A stretch of 13,952 nucleotides of DNA from contig MU646839.1 of the NCBI GenBank assembly GCA_026770585.1, positions 44,945 to 58,896 of the forward strand. Reading direction: 5' to 3'. Under the pieces are notes generated by a model. The model was not told where the DNA came from. It worked only from the letters and a program-made list of their open reading frames with translations, and made no database searches. Shown piece by piece: positions 6,547 through 13,000 of this stretch; the stretch's first letter is position 1; every line of letters begins with the position of its first letter. Origin of the DNA: Baffinella frigidus (Eukaryota > Cryptophyceae > Cryptomonadales > Baffinellaceae). Made by a program: the position numbers and the translations under genes.

Positions 6547-9500
6547 GTGAGCCACCCACAACCGCACAACCGCCCCCCCTGGAGACCGTGTTGTTCCCTG
6601 CGGCTATTCTCACCAACTCGCATCCATGAACAGGCGCGCATCAATGTCTACTACAGCACGGGGACGGTCGGGACGTGCCTCGACCATCCGCGGCAGGGCA
6701 AGACGCAGCTCTTCCGGCGGAAGGTCGACCTCGCGATGCTCCGCGAGACTTTCCGCAACCCGCGCGTGCACACGGACAGGGGGTACCAGCGGCGCCAGCG
6801 CCAGCGGCCGAACGGCTCTGCCCAGGAGGCGCCAGTCGAGCAGGAGGCGCCGGCAGATGAGGAAGCTGAGGCACGCGCGCAGCTGCAGAAACTGCAGAAT
6901 GAGGCCAAGGACATCGCGGTGGATATCGCGAACGTGCAGGCGATTGTCCGCGGGTTCGAACGGAAGAGGGAGGAGGGAGCGGCGGCGCTGAAGCAGAGGA
7001 GGAGGCAGGAGCAGGAGGCTCGGGATGCGGACGAGCAACGCCGCAAGGTCTAGGGTTTCGGGGTTCGGGTTTCTAGTGCAAGGTTTCTGGTTTCTGGTGC
7101 AGGTTTTCTGGTTCAGGGTTTCGGGTTTATGGTGCAGGGTTTAGGGTGTATCTTTGGTTTAGGATGTAGGTCCTGCCTGGTGCGCCCGTTGCAGCCGCTC
7201 GAGTTTTGGGGTTGGGGTTTCTGGTAAAAGGTGGGGGTGAAGGGGTTCTAGCTCTGCCTCACTCGGGTTGACAGACGATTCTCAAGTTGTCGTGCTGGGT
7301 GTGCGGTACAAATCCGTCAACTTTGGAGCGGAAAAGAGCATGGAGGCACCAAATCGGTGAGCCCAAATAGACTGAGACAGAGCTAGAAGGTGGATGCCCG
7401 GAACGCCGGAGGGATTTCCAAACTGAGGACAGGAGGGCAGACAGACGCTCACACCTGTCTACATGCATGCATCGAGACCGCAACATCCCGGAACAGTATC
7501 AGAACTGGTGGAGCATTTCGACCCATCCTCAGGCTTGACGTTGGCGCCTGGACCGTGCATCGATACCTAGCTCTGCCTCATTTGGGTTGACCGACTATTC
7601 TCAAGTTGACATGCTGGGTGTGCGGTACCAATTCGTCAACTTTGGGGCGGAGCAGAGCCCGGTCTCACCGAATTGGTGACCCCAAATCGACTGCGACAGC
7701 GCTAGAGGTCGGGGTGCGCCTGAGCAGTTGATCTTTCACCCCCGAAGCGTCAACAAGAGTAGAGTTCTAAGGGGGGAAAGCGCTCCGGCTCGCACCCCGT
7801 GTTGACGCTGGGTCTCACTTCTCCGGATCCACCACCACCAACCCGTAGCACCTTTCACCGGATCCTTTCAACAATCCGGGAACGATTTTTTTAAAATGGT
7901 ATATTCGTAGGGACCCTACGGTAGGAGGCCCTAGGAGCCTCGTAATCGCTGGCGGGAGATACGGAGAGATATGTCCGGTTTAGCAGAAATTTACTACAGT
8001 ACCCGACCCGGTTATAAGGTGCAACGGGTTGCTGGTGGCTGTCACGCACCGGCAGGGGCGAGGCCTGCTGGCATGATGGCACCTTACTTCTGGCGCGTCC
8101 TGGGTTAGCACCGGCGCGTCCTGGGGCAACGCAAACGTTAGTACGGGGCTATGTTTGGGAGGGAGGGAGGGATGAAGCTACCTCGTCCACGCGTGGTGCG
8201 TGTGGTGGTGGCTGAGCGCGTGGTGTGTGTGGTGGTGAGCGTGGTTGGTGTGGTGGCGGTGGCAGGCAAAGGAGGCGGACGCTCAATTGGAGCGCAAGCG
8301 ATCAGCGCGCGGGAGGCAGCTCGCCTTCCAAGGCCTCCCAGGCAGGGATGCCATCACGGGGAATTTCAGCGAGGACGTCGTGAGCGTTGCGACGGACGGC
8401 GAGGCGACGATTATGCTGTTCGAGCAAGCTGCGTGGGCCTTCACAGCGGGGCTGCCGACTGCTCTGCACAACAAGCTGCAGGCCCGAACCCCCAAACCCG
8501 AAACCCGAAACCTGAAACACGAAACACGAAACAAGAAACACGAAACACGAAACACGAAACACGAAACCCGAAAACCGAGAATTGAAACCCGAGACCCGAA
8601 ACCCGAAACCCGAAATCCTAAACCATAAACCCTAAACCCCAAACCCCAAACCTTTAACCCTAAACCATAACCCAGGGACGCCAGAGGACGCTGCCGCGCC
8701 CCACGTATGTCGCTCTGGGGTAAACCCTAAAACCCAAACCCTAAACCCTAAACCCGAAACCCCAAACCCTAAACTCCAAACCCTAAACCCTAAACCCTAA
8801 ACCCCAAACCCCAAATCCCAAACCCTAAACCCCAAACTCCAAACCCCAAATACCAAACCCTAAACCCCAAATCTTAAACCTCAAACTCTCAACCCTACAC
8901 CCCAAACCCCTAAAACCTAAACCCTAAACCCCAAACCCCGAACCCCCAAACCACAAACCACAAACCACAAACCACAAACCAGGTCCGAGAACCGCTACTA
9001 CCTTGAGTTTGCTGACGGGGCAAAAATCTGGAGTGGTAAAACCCTAACCCTGAACCCTGAACCCTGAACCCTGAACCCTGAACCCTGAACCCTGAACCCT
9101 GAACCCTGAACCCTGAACCCTGAACCGTTAACCCTTAACCTTAAACCCTTAGCCCTGATCCCTGAACCCTGAAACCTACACCCTAAATCACAAACTCTTA
9201 ACTCTAAACCCTGAACCCTAAACCCTAAACCCTACACCCTAAACCCTAACCCCTGAACCCTAAACTCTAAACTTCTTCTTCTTCTTTATTACTCTCGATA
9301 CAGGTCCTAGATAGGCCCTTTAGCCTTGAGTTGAGTGATACAATGTCTTTGAGCCTCAGGAACGAGCCCGCACCGGAAATGAAAATACTACGTCATAAGT
9401 CAACTTTCGTCAAAAGTCGGCCCATTAACCTAAGACGCAGTAAATTCGCTCTTAAATTGGCGGCGCCGCCACTTTTGGTGGTGGCGCCGCCCATTTAAGA

Positions 9501-10970
9501 ACTCTCCGAACGGCCCGACGTGGCGCACAAGCGATGTACAAAAATGGGTGCACGCCTGACTCCCCTCGGGAGAGACGGGAATGGCGCCCAGGCAAAACTG
9601 TGTGCCTCAACAGCAAATAAACTCTAAACCCTGAACCCTAAACCCTGAACCCTAAACCCTGAACTCCAAACCCTAAACCTTAAACATAAACCCTGAACAC
9701 TTAACCTGAAATCCTACACCCTAATCCCTAAACCCGAAACCCGAAACCCGAAACCCGAAACAGGGCCGGAAGCGCTGAGGAGGGCGCTGGAGGACGAAGA
9801 TCTCATCGAGCAGCACCGCGGCGTCCGCACGGTCCAGAGACCCTACCACACACCGGGCTGCCAAGGCATTTTCCGCCCAAATCGGGCCACCTTTCTGTTA
9901 CCTTATCCGTAGGAACCCCCCTATGTCCCTACGGGTTGTCTACCGTAGGGTCCTAGGTCTTATCGCTTAGGGGTTGTTCAAAATCCCCTCGGGCCGGAAG
10001 CGCTGAGGAGCGCGCTCGAGGACGGAGATCTCATCGAGCGGCACCGCGGCTTCCGCACGGTTCGGACACCCTCAACAGAAACCTTAAACGGAGACCCTAA
10101 ACGGCGTTTGGAAACCCTAAACGGACACCCTAACAGGCGTTCGGAAATCCTAAACCCTAAACCCTCAACCCTCAACCCTCAACCCTCAACCCTAAACCCT
10201 ACATCTTAACCCTAGACCCTAAACCCTAAACCCTACATCTAAACCCCAGACCCGAAACCCCAAACCCTAAACCCCGAACCCTAAACCCGAAACCCGAAAC
10301 CAGGTGGCGTTCGGAGAAACATTCGACGCGTTTTTCCTGGTCTGCAAAGACGGGTGGTGGAGCTGCGGCGGCGAGTTACCGGACGGTCTGGAGGAGGGCG
10401 TAAGGCGGAAAGACCTCTCGTGTGTGTCGCTCGGCCCGGACGGCGAGTGGTATTTCCAGGCGCACAACGGCAGGTCCTAGACTACCACGTGAGGCTGGGA
10501 AAGGGAGTGTTTTAAATGTGGGGTTGTTTAATTTAGTACCAGTCACGGGCAGGCTTGGTCACGTATCTGCGGGATATCCCGCAGATACGTGACCAAACGC
10601 CCCTATTTGTGTGAAATTTACTACACACCTCTTTTCCACTTGTAAAGGAATCCCTGTTTTAAAATCGTCACACTTCTAGCCTCAAGTGGTAGCTCCGCTC
10701 ACTCGGGGTGACCGACTATTCTCAAGTTGACATCCTGGGCTTGTGGTACAAATCCGTCAACTTTGGAGCGGAAACGAGCCCGGGGGAGGCAAATTGGTGG
10801 GCCCAGATAGACTGAGACAGGGCTAGAAGGTAAAAATAACGGTCTCTCTCCGCAGTTCGAAGTGGGGTGGCGTGCCGCGCGACTTTGCGAATTTCATCCG
10901 AAAGGTCAAGAGCGGCATCACGTTCATCGACTTTGGTGCGGACGGGTCGTACCTCATTCGCTACAATTAG
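6433..10970 (+). CDS. Eight-exon gene: N-terminal domain, coiled coil and C-terminal tandem repeats (397 residues)
   Basis: Reconstructed exons: 6433-6546, 6634-7047, 8266-8481, 8676-8719, 8983-9035, 9764-9831, 10304-10473, 10856-10970 (TAG at 10968). They sum to 1194 nt, and all seven junctions keep phase (0,0,0,2,1,0,2). The start ATG sits in CAGACCATGG. Residues 1-92 form a compact domain with VVSFAPDSPG, VYYSTGTVGTCLDHPRQGKT and NPRVHTDRGYQ; I have seen similar sequence in predicted algal and fungal proteins but cannot name a characterised function. Residues 105-190 are Glu/Arg/Gln-rich heptad-like sequence, probably a coiled coil. Residues 214-397 hold four and a half copies of a 35-45 residue unit: beta-like strand, G, strand, D/NG, aromatic, GG-P, short helix. 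No signal peptide is seen, so a cytosolic or nuclear scaffold-type protein is my guess. The weakest junctions are intron 3 (GC-AG) and introns 6-7 (GTCC donors). Confidence 0.75.
6634..7047 (+). CDS. Main gene exon 2 (residues 39-176)
   Basis: Carries most of the N-terminal domain and the first part of the coiled coil (EARAQLQKLQNEAKDIAVDI onward). It is strongly GC-rich at third positions. It leaves at AAG|GTCTAG; reading through gives V and an immediate TAG, so an unspliced form would end at residue 177. Confidence 0.8.
7249..7385 (+). mobile_element. Family I foldback element (MITE), copy 2
   Basis: 137 bp. Termini TAGCTCTGCCTCACTC and the complement of TAGCTCTGTCTCAGTC, with TA at both ends. 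Lies in intron 2 of the main gene. Confidence 0.85.
7568..7704 (+). mobile_element. Family I foldback element (MITE), copy 3
   Basis: 137 bp, the same length and orientation as the copy 180 bp upstream. TAGCTCTGCCTCATTT on the left; CGACTGCGACAGCGCTA on the right. Lies in intron 2. Confidence 0.85.
8266..8481 (+). CDS. Main gene exon 3 (residues 177-248)
   Basis: Continues the charged helix (AKEADAQLERKRSARGRQ), then FQGLPGRDAI and the first C-terminal repeat unit (VVSVATDG, AAWAFTAGLPTALHNKLQ). It ends at CTGCAG. No GT is available before the CCCAAACC repeats begin, so a GC donor (CAG|GCCCGA) is proposed. The phase and the restart GRQRTLP in exon 4 fit. Confidence 0.65.
8482..8675 (+). repeat. 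Intron 3: (A/C)-rich CCCGAAA/CACGAAA array
   Basis: Tandem 7-mers CCCGAAA and CACGAAA grading into CCCTAAA, running right to the acceptor (ATAACCCAG). The array's translated form, KHETRNTKHETRN and similar, is an artefact rather than protein. Confidence 0.8.
8676..8719 (+). CDS. Main gene exon 4 (44 nt)
   Basis: A microexon coding GRQRTLPRPTYVALG, the last Gly split by intron 4. The donor GTAAAC is formed at the junction with the CCCTAAA array. It was found as an island of non-repeat sequence whose frame joins both neighbours. Confidence 0.7.
8720..8982 (+). repeat. Intron 4: CCCTAAA-type array
   Basis: Almost wholly CCCTAAA, CCCCAAA and CCACAAA units, from the donor GTAAACCC to the acceptor CACAAACCAG. 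No other sequence is present. Confidence 0.85.
8983..9035 (+). CDS. Main gene exon 5 (53 nt)
   Basis: Completes Gly263, then SENRYYLEFADGAKIWS and the first base of Gly281. This is the second half of repeat unit 2 (compare CKDGWWSCGG and AHNGSSKWGG). Leaves at GTG|GTAAAACCC, again a donor formed with the repeat. Confidence 0.75.
9261..9629 (-). mobile_element. Candidate retroposed insertion inside intron 5
   Basis: Sequence unlike the array is bounded by the direct repeat TAAACTCTAAAC (9261-9272, 9618-9629). On the minus strand it ends AATAAAGAAGAAGAAGAAG, an A-rich tail after a poly(A)-signal-like hexamer, and then meets the direct repeat; this fits a retroposed transcript or SINE. The 12-bp repeat is itself array-like, so chance is possible. 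It contains the stem-loop at 9451-9499. Confidence 0.4.
9451..9499. repeat. GC-rich hairpin in intron 5
   Basis: CTTAAATTGGCGGCGCCGCC then AC pairs with GTGGTGGCGCCGCCCATTTAAG across a 5-nt loop, with only a few mismatches over 22 bp. Confidence 0.8.
9764..9831 (+). CDS. Main gene exon 6 (68 nt)
   Basis: Completes Gly281 and codes PEALRRALEDEDLIEQHRG then VRT. This is the helical linker after repeat unit 2, from acceptor AAACAG to a GTCCAG donor. A diverged duplicate lies 160 bp downstream at about 9992-10059. Confidence 0.7.
9844..9991 (+). mobile_element. Family J foldback element, copy 3, right end lost
   Basis: Left terminus TACCACACACCGGGCTGCCA; interior closely matches copy 1 (TATCCGTAGGAACCCCCCTA, ACCGTAGGGTCCTAGGTCTT). 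The match stops at AAAATCCCCTCG, where the duplicated exon begins. Lies within intron 6. Confidence 0.75.
9971..10059 (+). CDS. Duplicate of exon 6, possibly an alternative exon
   Basis: 9992-10072 repeats 9763-9843 with about ten substitutions and no indel or stop. It codes GPEALRSALEDGDLIERHRG then FRT. It lacks its own AG acceptor, but CGCTTAG at 9964-9970, inside the J element, would open an exon at 9971 in the phase of exon 5 (extra residues VVQNPL). The donor would be ACG|GTTCGG. Joining exon 6 to this exon would hit a stop, so use would have to be mutually exclusive. It may equally be a non-functional duplicate. Confidence 0.4.
10060..10303 (+). repeat. Rest of intron 6: CCCTAAA-type array
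   Basis: Begins with three diverged units containing AAACGG and ACACCC, then CCCTCAA, CCCTAAA and CCCGAAA repeats running to the acceptor CCGAAACCAG. Confidence 0.8.
10304..10473 (+). CDS. Main gene exon 7 (residues 304-360)
   Basis: Codes repeat unit 3 (VAFGETFDAFFLVCKDGWWS, CGGELPDGLEEGV) and most of unit 4 (CVSLGPDGEWYFQAHNG). Ends in AG with donor GTCCTAG; read-through gives RS and a stop. Its long, coding-like, GC3-rich frame makes it one of the firmest exons. Confidence 0.8.
10555..10596. repeat. Perfect 42-bp spacerless palindrome
   Basis: Two 21-nt arms, TTGGTCACGTATCTGCGGGA then T and its exact complement, with no loop. Similarity stops abruptly outside. It could form a cruciform, or a hairpin in the intron RNA. 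Confidence 0.95.
10690..10825 (+). mobile_element. Family I foldback element (MITE), copy 4
   Basis: 136 bp, TAGCTCCGCTCACTCGGGGT at the left and AGACTGAGACAGGGCTA at the right. Interior AATCCGTCAACTTTGGAGCG is identical to copy 2. It ends about 30 nt before the intron 7 acceptor. Confidence 0.85.
10856..10970 (+). CDS. Main gene exon 8 (residues 361-397) and stop
   Basis: Completes Ser361 and codes SKWGGVPRDFANFIRKVKSG (the end of unit 4), then half unit 5, ITFIDFGADGSYLIRYN, and TAG. The repeat unit begun in exon 7 is finished exactly across the splice, the strongest internal check of the model. Confidence 0.8.
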
Positions 10971-10977
10971 CAGTTGG

Positions 10978-11064
10978 TGTGATCCGAAAGGAAGCACGGC
11001 TTTCCTGCAGAACCAGTTCCAGTGTCCGCCTTTGTTGGGAGCTCCAAGAACCCAAAGGACCTTA
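10978..11064 (+). repeat. Dispersed repeat family H, best copy
   Basis: Starts GTGATCCGAAAGGAAGCA, contains CTGCAGAACCAGTTCCAGTG and TTGGGAGCTCCAAGAACC. It begins 8 bp after the main gene's stop codon, so it lies in the 3' untranslated region or just beyond. No obvious poly(A) signal is seen around it. Confidence 0.75.
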
Positions 11065-11131
11065 AGTAGTTGCAGGCGTGGGTTCTGGTGTGGGCGTGTC
11101 AATACAAGAGCCTTCGCCCCCCCCTGGACCA

Positions 11132-11264
11132 TACAGGTGTACCTCGCTCGTAAGACGGATCGTAATTACCGCCCCCCCCCCTACGACCACCATAGGACCC
11201 TGGGCATAGGCTTACTGTAGGGTCCTAGGAGGAGGCGGTTTCTTGTGAGCGAGGTACCCATGTA
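11132..11264. mobile_element. Family A foldback element (MITE)
   Basis: 133 bp, termini TACAGGTGTACCTCGCTCGT and complement of TACATGGGTACCTCGCTCAC. Its right TA (11263-11264) is also the left TA of the adjacent family D element. Confidence 0.85.
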
Positions 11265-11367
11265 TCCCTTAAGTGGCGAGGCGGTCGAAATTGGCCTCTA
11301 AGAGGTCCTAGGCAGGTCCTAGGGCCCTACGGTAGGGCGTATGCGCCTACTCGCCATTTGAGGGATA
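11263..11367 (-). mobile_element. Family D foldback element (MITE), copy 2
   Basis: 105 bp, TATCCCTTAAGTGGCGAG against CTCGCCATTTGAGGGATA. Inverted relative to the copy at 2683. Immediately followed by a small hairpin, ACCACTAG (11371-11378) with CTAGTGGT (11387-11394). Confidence 0.85.
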
Positions 11368-11394
11368 GCTACCACTAGCGCTACAACTAGTGGT

Positions 11395-11596
11395 GTGTGA
11401 ACACTGGTGAGTGTGTTCCCCACGAGGGGGTTCTCCTAAAGTCTACATAAATAACTTCTCTCACCGCCCGAAGCGGGCCAGTCCTAGAGGCCGTCCTCAC
11501 ATGCTTCCTAGGACATGGCTCCAGGTGTGGGTTCTGGTTTGGACGTTTGGACGTGTCGTGAGGCTTGGCTTCTGGTGTTTGCGCCCCTCTCTGTGT
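11395..11596. other. No gene recognised
   Basis: A plus-strand frame of 89 codons crosses it into the family A element beyond, ending in that element's terminal repeat, so it is not credible as a protein. GTGTGGGTTCTGG also occurs near 11080. Confidence 0.5.
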
Positions 11597-11717
11597 TACA
11601 GGGGTACCTCGCTCATAAGAAACCGCCCCCCCCTAGGACTCTACAGTAGGACTACGCCTAGGGTCCTACGGTGGTCCTAGGGGGGTGGGCGTTTCTTATG
11701 AGCGAGGTACCCCTGTA
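11597..11717. mobile_element. Family A foldback element (MITE), best-preserved copy
   Basis: 121 bp. Left and right termini are identical over about 27 nt (TACAGGGGTACCTCGCTCAT then AAGAAAC), and pairing continues through the C-run/G-run, so each arm is about 45 nt. Confidence 0.95.
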
Positions 11718-12060
11718 GACTCCTCGCGAGGTTATCATGGATGCAATGTTGCGTACGATGAGAGAACGCTCAAGGGTGGACCCAGCAGCTACGGGTGGTG
11801 GTGTCTGCCTGTCAGGCTCTGACCTCCTGTCGTCGTTCGTACACACCGTGCAGAGTGCACATGACCTCTCTCGGCGCCCCTGCTCAAAATCAGCCTCGGC
11901 GGGGGTGCCTGCATGGTGTCAGGCCGTGTTGATAGCAATAACTCTCTCGTTTCTAGAACAACTCTCTGTTCTGGCCTGGGCATTACTCTCGCCTCTGGCT
12001 GAGACCCCGCTTGGGAGAGAGGAGAGAGGAGGCCCAGGCCCAGGCCCGACACACAAGCGA
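11718..12060 (+). other. Possible coding remnant, otherwise unassigned
   Basis: An open plus-strand frame from ATG 11737 reads MDAMLRTMRERSRVDP, then SGSDLLSSFVHTVQ, and later a hydrophobic stretch (AVLIAITLSFLEQL). It passes on through a family B repeat to 12168. No known domain was recognised. The frame could be a chance opening in GC-rich DNA, or the 5' part of the segment broken by SINE-like copy 3. Confidence 0.25.
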
Positions 12061-12117
12061 GTTCAAAGGTACCTTCATAGTCGAGGCTCGTCACCTGTCC
12101 GATCGAGGCTCACACAG
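12061..12117 (+). repeat. Family B repeat
   Basis: AAAGGTACCTTCATAGTC, CGAGGCTCGTCACCTGTCCG and GAGGCTCACACAG, matching 3084-3115 and the halves at 13571-13752. Confidence 0.7.
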
Positions 12118-12541
12118 GCCGTGCGGTTGCCTCCGTTTGAGATGAGTCATCTCAGTGGTAACCTGTAGGAGGTGGAGATAGACTCCACCCGGGAAAAGCT
12201 TGTGAGAGTGGCCGACACGGGGTACAGTATGTAGCACAATACGGACGGCGTGTGCAGCGCTGACGCTGGTTGTTTGGCAATAACTTACCTCTCTCTAGTG
12301 GCAACCCACCAGTGACAGCGGACGCCTGAAGCCAAGAGTCACATATGCAAATTACAATTATGTGACCTGGCCAAGCCATCTCTCTAGTGGCAACCTGTGT
12401 GGCGAAGTTTTGGATCTGATCGGCGCTGTGAGACTGCGAAGGCTTGGATTTATTTGCTTTGACCCCAGCGACAGTTCTCGGTGTCTTCACATAAAGATCT
12501 TTGTGTACAAGGGCGCCAAAGACTTACTGAGGGCCAGCTAA
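12118..12541 (+). pseudogene. Coding-like segment interrupted by SINE-like insertion(s)
   Basis: The left part (12118-12165) reads AVRLPPFEMSHLSGNL and then meets TAG inside the inserted element. The right part (12380-12541) starts again with LSSGNL and continues CGEVLDLIGAVRLRRLGF, FDPSDSSRCLHIKIFVYKG and AKDLLRAS to TAA at 12539. SGNL is the duplicated target, so the two parts were probably one frame. The right part gives 49 uninterrupted codons. I do not recognise the protein. The minus strand is also open here, which lowers confidence. Confidence 0.4.
12151..12306 (+). mobile_element. SINE-like element G, copy 3
   Basis: The core matches copies 1 and 2 (GGCCGACACGGGGTACAGTA, GCGCTGACGCTGGTTGTTTG, GGCAATAA). 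It is flanked by an imperfect direct repeat, CTCAGTGGTAACC (12151-12163) and CTCTAGTGGCAACC (12293-12306). A further copy of CTCTCTAGTGGCAACC at 12380-12395 bounds an extra 73-bp piece containing the hairpin GTCACATA...TATGTGAC. Confidence 0.65.
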
Positions 12542-12578
12542 GAGCTCAGATAGCTCCCAAGGCTGGCTTTTCGAACGC

Positions 12579-12700
12579 TGCAGGGTACCTCGCTCACAAG
12601 AAAGCGCGCCCCCCCCTACGACCACCAGAGGACCCTACGCATAGGCCTACTGTAGGGTCCTAGGAGGAGGCGGTCTCTTATGAGCGAGGTACCCCTGTGC
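12579..12700. mobile_element. Family A foldback element (MITE)
   Basis: About 122 bp. Left TGCAGGGTACCTCGCTCACA and right complement CACAGGGGTACCTCGCTCAT. The terminal TA has mutated to TG or CA-type dinucleotides on both sides. Confidence 0.85.
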
Positions 12701-12826
12701 ATCTTGCACGCGCCGTTTCTTGCAGTGTGAAGCGAATTTCTACAGTTCGGGCAGTTTTGATACATACAGTGAATGCACGACGCGTGAATTCGAAACAGAA
12801 AAGCCCGAGGCTCGCCTAGATGTACC
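12697..12826 (+). pseudogene. Cysteine-containing exon-like fragment, cut by element K
   Basis: A pyrimidine-rich acceptor-like end (GCCGTTTCTTGCAG, to 12724) precedes an open frame reading CEANFYSSGSFDTYSECTTR, then EFETEKPEARLD. The C..N.YSSGSF....C pattern resembles the short Cys-rich repeats (GCC2/GCC3 or ephrin-receptor-like) of extracellular proteins, a weak resemblance from one unit. It ends where element K begins. The acceptor-like part also occurs, without the exon, at 13475-13500 and 13830-13850, so it may belong to a repeat (family C). Confidence 0.3.
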
Positions 12827-12967
12827 ACTTAGCAGCCACCGGGGGCTTCACGGATACAGTCCATCTAAAAGATTTGTACTAGAATCTTATCCATTACCCT
12901 GGAACCTAACCGGAATTTCACCTTGAATTCGAGGCGAAAAGGTCTTCACTCGCTGCTAAGTGGTACA
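12821..12967. mobile_element. Family K foldback element, single copy
   Basis: 147 bp with perfect 15-bp inverted repeats GTACCACTTAGCAGC (12822-12836) and its complement (12952-12966), TA near both ends. The right TA (12964-12965) leads straight into CAGGGGTACC, the left tip of a family A element. Confidence 0.75.
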
Positions 12968-13000
12968 GGGGTACCGCCATGTATTCTCCCACAGCGAGGA

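Larger units (their letters stand above)
7048..8265 (+). other. Main gene intron 2 (1218 nt) with repeats
   Basis: Opens into degenerate GGTTTCTGG/GGTTTCGGG repeats (to about 7165). It then holds two family I elements and an inverted repeat, AGCGTCAACA (7746-7755) against TGTTGACGCT (7800-7809). At 8160-8265 there is a G/T-rich stretch with almost no pyrimidine tract before the acceptor GGTGGCAG, which is unusual. No additional exon could be supported inside it. Confidence 0.6.
9036..9763 (+). repeat. Intron 5: CCCTGAA/CCCTAAA array with a 345-bp insertion
   Basis: CCCTGAA units are highly regular at about 9045-9125, then degenerate. Unrelated sequence at 9273-9617 interrupts the array. Repeats resume (9618-9760) and change to CCCGAAA just before the acceptor GAAACAG. 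Confidence 0.8.
10474..10855 (+). other. Intron 7 (382 nt) with palindrome and family I element
   Basis: Unlike introns 3-6 it has no CCCTAAA array. It holds the 42-bp palindrome and a complete family I element, and ends in a proper pyrimidine tract (GGTCTCTCTCCGCAG). Confidence 0.7.

Noticed and set aside
6610-7046. Long minus-strand frames of 142 and 131 codons opposite exon 2
   Set aside because: They are shadows of a GC-rich coding exon. The plus strand has the domain, the coiled coil and splice continuity.
8283-8642. Minus-strand frame of 119 codons rich in GFRVSGF/CFVFRVSC repeats
   Set aside because: It is the antisense of exon 3 plus the CCCGAAA/CACGAAA array of intron 3; the periodic peptide simply reflects the 7-mer repeat.
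11411-11680. 89-codon plus-strand frame
   Set aside because: It ends in the translated terminal repeat of a family A element, so it is not a natural protein end.
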